A stretch of DNA of 64,000 nucleotides from Pseudisothecium myosuroides (lineage: Eukaryota; Streptophyta; Bryopsida; Hypnales; Lembophyllaceae), in contig OX637295.1 in NCBI GenBank assembly GCA_951799445.1, positions 22,816,001 to 22,880,000 on the forward strand, read 5' to 3'. Below, in pieces: positions 60,306-64,000 of this stretch (the first letter of the stretch is position 1; the number at the start of each line of letters is the position of its first letter). The translations under genes and the position numbers were made by a program. The notes beneath the pieces are model-generated. The model did no database searches. It worked only from the letters and a program-made list of their open reading frames with translations, and was not told where the DNA came from.

Positions 60306-61040
60306 TTTCTAATGATCCAAGGTCGGTGTACTTTAAAAGTGTGCCCAAACTGCCAAAAACTTGAGCAATATTTTTTCTCGTTTTTTAAAAATCGGATGGA
60401 ATGTAACCATAGGCCCTTGAAGTCCACAATGAAAGTGAGCACCTCAAAAAAATTCAAATTATTTGTTCGTACAATTTAGTGTATATTTGATTTTGAAGTT
60501 TTATTTGGGTCAATGGAAAAACAAGGCAACACACTTTGAAGGAGCATATCTTAGTGAGAATATTCTAAAATGATGCTTTTTGTGCTCAATGAAAGACAAG
60601 AGAGTTGAGGATGCTCATCTAAAATTTCACGACATTCCAAGCATTTTTCCATTCATAGTAGAGCTTGCAATGCATAGTGGTCACTAAAATGAAAGTATTG
60701 TGTTTTAGAAAAACATGAATGGGACACTTGTCTTCTCTTTGAACTTCCTTAATCTATTCTTTTTGAGGTGGGCAAGAATCACATTGGTTGGCTAACTTTT
60801 CAGTCCAAGTCCAAACCAAACCCCCAACATTGAATTGTGAACTACACTACACCTCTCAACTTTAGAAAATTCCTTAAGGTGGAGTTTAAATTTGGAATTT
60901 GATAAAATTATTGCCATTGGATTTTCAACAACAATTTCTTTTTAAAAAATGATTTTCATTAAAAAAAAATAGTATCTAAAAACATGTAACTCAAAAAAAA
61001 AGGGCATTGACTTGAAAATGGTCACTTGGGTCATTAGAGA
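60306..61040. mobile_element. Diverged TTAA element
   Basis: TTAA (60302-60305) then TTTCTAATGATCCAAGG; right end GGTCATTAGAGA then TTAA (61041-61044). The ends are recognisable relatives of CCCCTAAAGGTCC but have several changes. 735 bp, no coding capacity. Confidence 0.5.
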
Positions 61041-61044
61041 TTAA

Positions 61045-61855
61045 CTGATGCCTTTTATAACATTTCTCATCAGAACTCTGATGTCCCTCTCTAAATCCTT
61101 GGAAAACCTAGGTATATTTACCAAAATGTGTTGTCCTCATTTTGCTACCCAATATTTGGGATATTTTATGAGTTTTACCAAATAGTTTTTTTCGGTTTCC
61201 ATATTGAATTGATTTTTCAAGTATCAAGTTTGTTTTTTTGTTTAAAAAAAATTCTAAATAGAAATTTTATAGATTTTTCATTGGGTTTCTTCCAACGTTT
61301 TCAAATTGCAACTTTTTTTTTTTCCCAATTCCATTAGCTAACAATAAACTAATTGGTGGTTCTTCTTGAACATTGTTGCTAACCCCCTAAATGGATTGTA
61401 TTTAGGGTCTACTTGCCATTGGATAATCAGGTAAAGTAACTAGGGTCTTCAAATTAACTAGGGTCTTGGATAACTAGGGTCTTCAAATTAAGATGGATTG
61501 TTTCTTTGACTCTCTTTCCTAAAAAATTCTTGCACTTGGCCAATTAGTATTGGAAGGAAGTCTTACATTCTAAATGCAAAAAAGAAATGATAATCACAGT
61601 CCTAGGGGCTTGGTTTTCAAAAAATCTTCAGAAAATCTTTAGAAAGTTTTTTCTTACTCAACTATATGAAAACTTCTTAATATCAGGTTTTTTTGTCTTC
61701 ACGATCATTAAATAGTAGCTTTGAAGTTGCCCATGGCCTTCAGGAAGATGGAAATTCATCATTTGATCGGCCATTTGAACAAGCTACATGATGCCTATAT
61801 AAGGAAGATTCTCAAATTCATGTTTGGATAGGTCTCCTATGACTTCAAATGTGTG
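61045..61855. other. Intergenic sequence with a small tandem repeat
   Basis: At 61436-61490 the words ACTAGGGTCTTCAAATTA and ACTAGGGTCTTGGATA alternate (three ACTAGGGTCTT units). Nothing else recognised. Confidence 0.4.
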
Positions 61856-61859
61856 TTAA

Positions 61860-61995
61860 TCCTTGAAGGAAGCTAAGGACTATAAATATCCGATGAATGA
61901 ATTCATTGTTTGTTGTAGAATGCACTTATTGGTCTAATAATAGGAGCAATTTGGTGACTACCTTAGTCATAGAGGCCACATCTTTCCTTCAAGGA
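61860..61995. mobile_element. 136-bp TTAA-flanked mini element
   Basis: TTAA (61856-61859) TCCTTGAAGGAAG ... CTTTCCTTCAAGGA TTAA (61996-61999): an inverted repeat of about 13 bp. The right TTAA is also the left flank of the next element. Confidence 0.5.
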
Positions 61996-61999
61996 TTAA

Positions 62000-63170
62000 C
62001 CCTTAAACGCAAGGTTGGTGACTATGGAAATCATTTCTTTTGGCATTATATGACATCATCTACTTTAAAAAAAAACAAAGTGTTCATTGGATGTCAAACT
62101 ATTGTACATGATCTTTTATTTTTGCACAAAATTCCAACCATGAACAATTGCACTTATGTCCTACATTCAAAGATTTTTTTTGCCATTCATTGGCCAAGAA
62201 ATGGCTACAGTGTCATTTCAAAGTTAACCTTGTACCATTGTTGCAGACACTAAGTTGATGGATGACTTCAGTTGAGATTGGAGGATGGAAAAAATATTTT
62301 TCCATCCACTTTATTTATTTGGAGGGTACTTGAGTACATTTATACTGAATAGTATTACAAAGTCCCTGATCACGATCTTATTGACTCTATCTACAAAAGA
62401 AGATGCTTAATCCACAGATCACCCTTATAGTGTATTTGAGCCATTTCTTGCTATTTATTCTTGATGTGAATTTCAGCCATAAAAATAGAATTTTTTGAAT
62501 TTGAATCCAACTACTGAAATGAAGCTTATCCACTGCACTTTCTTCTCCAATTGGAAATATTGAAAAAAATCTCAAATTTCAATATTTAATAGTAATATGA
62601 ACTTTGGACCTGTAACTGTGGTTTGTTGATATTTTAATTATAGAATGACAAAGTAACTTTGGTTTACACCAAGATGTTATACACTATATTATATATCTCT
62701 AGTGAGAATTTCAGATTTTTTGAGTACATTTTGTAATTGATATGAATTTTCTTCAATTTTTTATTTTTATTTTAAGAAATTCAAAGTAATTTCAAAATTT
62801 TCCAAAAAAGGTTGAAATTTTACAACTCGTAGCAGACATGTGATTTCATCTATGAAAACTAAATATAATTTTTGTTTTCATATCTAGTTGGAGAATGGCA
62901 GCAAACAAAGTAATACACAGTGGTCATAGGCCCGTCTTTATAAGGTTAATCCTTCAATGATGAGGAGGAGATTCTATGGCCGACGGATGACAAAAAATCA
63001 AACTGTATAGGACGAAAGTTTAACTATTTATCCTTCAAATTTGTTGTGAAAGGAGAGACCTTCTACAGTAGCTTGACTTCCAATGAGTGCTTTTGCACTT
63101 TTTTAAGCCAATGATTCACATGGTAATGCAAAAGGATGATTTCAAGGGTCATCCCTACGTCCTTTAAGGA
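62000..63170. mobile_element. TTAA-flanked element with ~110-bp terminal inverted repeats
   Basis: Left end CCCTTAAACGCAAGG, right end in reverse complement TCCTTAAAGGACG, with TTAA at 61996-61999 and 63171-63174. Similarity of the two ends continues inward for about 110 bp (GAAATCAT.., then an A-run and CACTCATTGGA or TTCATTGGA, then GTCAA.CTA). The left part also matches 3296-3489 inverted. No transposase seen. Confidence 0.6.
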
Positions 63171-63174
63171 TTAA

Positions 63175-63275
63175 GGAATAAAGTGGATCAGCCCTTCACC
63201 GTCTGCTTCCGAATTCCGTGCCCTACTATTTGGCCCCAATTGCATTCATTGCCCCATCCAAATCTATCCAGAAAC
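63175..63275. other. Short spacer
   Basis: Nothing recognised. Confidence 0.4.
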
Positions 63276-63515
63276 ACTAGTAGAAAACTCAACGTCTAAA
63301 TCAACAAAAAAGTGTTTTTTTTTTCTGTTGATTTGGTCACGTTGATCATCAACTGAAATCTATTGATTATTTCTGTTGATTTGGTCAATTTCAAGTATAA
63401 ATTTATTTTTATTTTTTTAAAAAGTTTTTTTTTTTTGGCTGCCCGAAAATTCTGGGTAGCAGAATAGAATTTTTTCACGCTGCTTGAAAGTTTTGGATAG
63501 CCCTAGCAGTCACCC

Positions 63516-63582
63516 GCTGCCCATGGGATTTGAACCCAAGACCTTGGGCTTGGTAACCGAATGATCTAAACACATCACACTT
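63516..63582 (-). other. tRNA-like segment (pol III B-box)
   Basis: On the minus strand GGTTCAAATCC (63526-63536) is a perfect B-box. It is preceded by ACCAAGCCCAAGGTCTTG and further upstream by a GTTTAGATCATTCGG stretch resembling a tRNA D-arm/A-box. I cannot fold a convincing anticodon stem or acceptor stem, so this is a tRNA pseudogene or the head of a tRNA-derived SINE. Confidence 0.4.
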
Positions 63583-63648
63583 GAAATCACATGTGAAATG
63601 TATATATATTTTTCTTACTTTTTCATTTAGAATTTTGTGTTTTCAAAA

Positions 63649-63997
63649 TCAGCAGACTTTGGCGGCCATTTAGGCATAGTAAAATAACTTTTTTAAAAAC
63701 TTTGAACTAGAAAAAGTTGGTAAATCAAGTTAAGTTTCATCTCCAAAAATCCGTTTGAGATTTGGAGACTCCAATTAAAAGTTACGGACAAATTTCAGAG
63801 AGGATGTTTGAAAATGTCAAAGAAAATGTCCCTTCCAACCCCTCTCTGAAATTTGTTCATAACTTTTGATTGGAGTCTCGAATTCTCAAATGGATTTTTG
63901 GAGATGAAACTTAACTTGATATACCAACTTTTTCTAGTTCAAAGTTTTTTGGAAAAAATTATTTTACTATGCCAAAATGGCCACCAAAGTCTGCTGA
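63649..63997. repeat. Long hairpin with ~155-bp arms
   Basis: Left arm 63649-63803 (TCAGCAGACTTTGGCGGCCA ...) is repeated inverted at 63841-63997 (... TGGCCACCAAAGTCTGCTGA) with a 37-bp loop and about 90% matching by eye. Either a snap-back MITE or the subterminal foldback of the CACTA-like element. Confidence 0.8.
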
Positions 63998-64000
63998 GTT

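Larger units (their letters stand above)
63276..64000 (+). mobile_element. Left end of a probable CACTA element, running off the window
   Basis: Begins CACTAGTAGAAAACTCAACG. The subterminal word CTGTTGATTTGGTCA occurs twice (63325-63339, 63373-63387) and a related GTTGATTTAGAC once inverted, as expected of CACTA subterminal repeats. The right end would be beyond the window. Confidence 0.45.

Overview
This window reads as AT-rich, gene-poor nuclear DNA of a eukaryote, most likely a land plant and probably not a flowering plant. I see no operons, ribosome-binding sites, rRNA or intact host gene. The plant call is inferred from three things: split coding regions with GT..AG introns, a plant-type DLNxxP (EAR) repression motif and G-box elements, and the density of nested plant-type mobile elements. 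Almost everything recognisable is mobile DNA, and many insertions can be checked exactly from their target-site duplications (TSDs).

Layout. 0-5.5 kb: a PIF/Harbinger-like element (TSD TTA), then two TTAA-flanked miniature piggyBac-like elements. 5.9-8.6 kb: copy 1 of a non-autonomous hAT-like element (8-bp TSD) carrying two TTAA elements. 9-10 kb: a broken hAT-type transposase gene. 10.7-11.6 kb: another TTAA element. 14.65-26.4 kb: two diverged tandem copies of a ~2 kb repeat, the first split by an old solo LTR (15473-22946) that is itself riddled with insertions. 29.5-33.0 kb: copy 2 of the hAT-like element, carrying a PIF-like element with a snap-back CACTA element inside it, plus a further 382-bp TTAA element.

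33.7-44.3 kb is the centrepiece: a 10.6-kb GC-rich piggyBac transposon with TTAA flanks, matching terminal repeats and a transposase gene that I reconstruct as four exons. The gene keeps the three catalytic Asp positions and the C-terminal Cys-rich domain. It also has an unusual N-terminal extension with an RG-rich region and an EAR motif. It is broken by two in-frame stops and by a 4.8-kb solo LTR (TSD AGCCT) in its first exon. 46.3-51.3 kb holds a second solo LTR of the same family in the opposite orientation (TSD AGGGG). 51.9-56.5 kb holds two more decayed hAT-type transposase genes, one split by a TTAA element exactly at its dimerisation motif. The last 4 kb hold diverged TTAA elements and the left end of a probable CACTA element with a tRNA-like segment and a 155-bp-arm hairpin.

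The three solo LTRs share an architecture: TG..CA ends, a TATA box about 1.26-1.29 kb from the 5' end, a conserved 15-base block, an array of a GGCGAAGCTTTGAC-like motif, and a 21-codon start exon that ends in a phase-0 splice donor. The exon length is kept in all three even though one copy's protein sequence has diverged almost completely. This leader exon and the EAR-bearing piggyBac gene are the two observations I consider most likely to be new.
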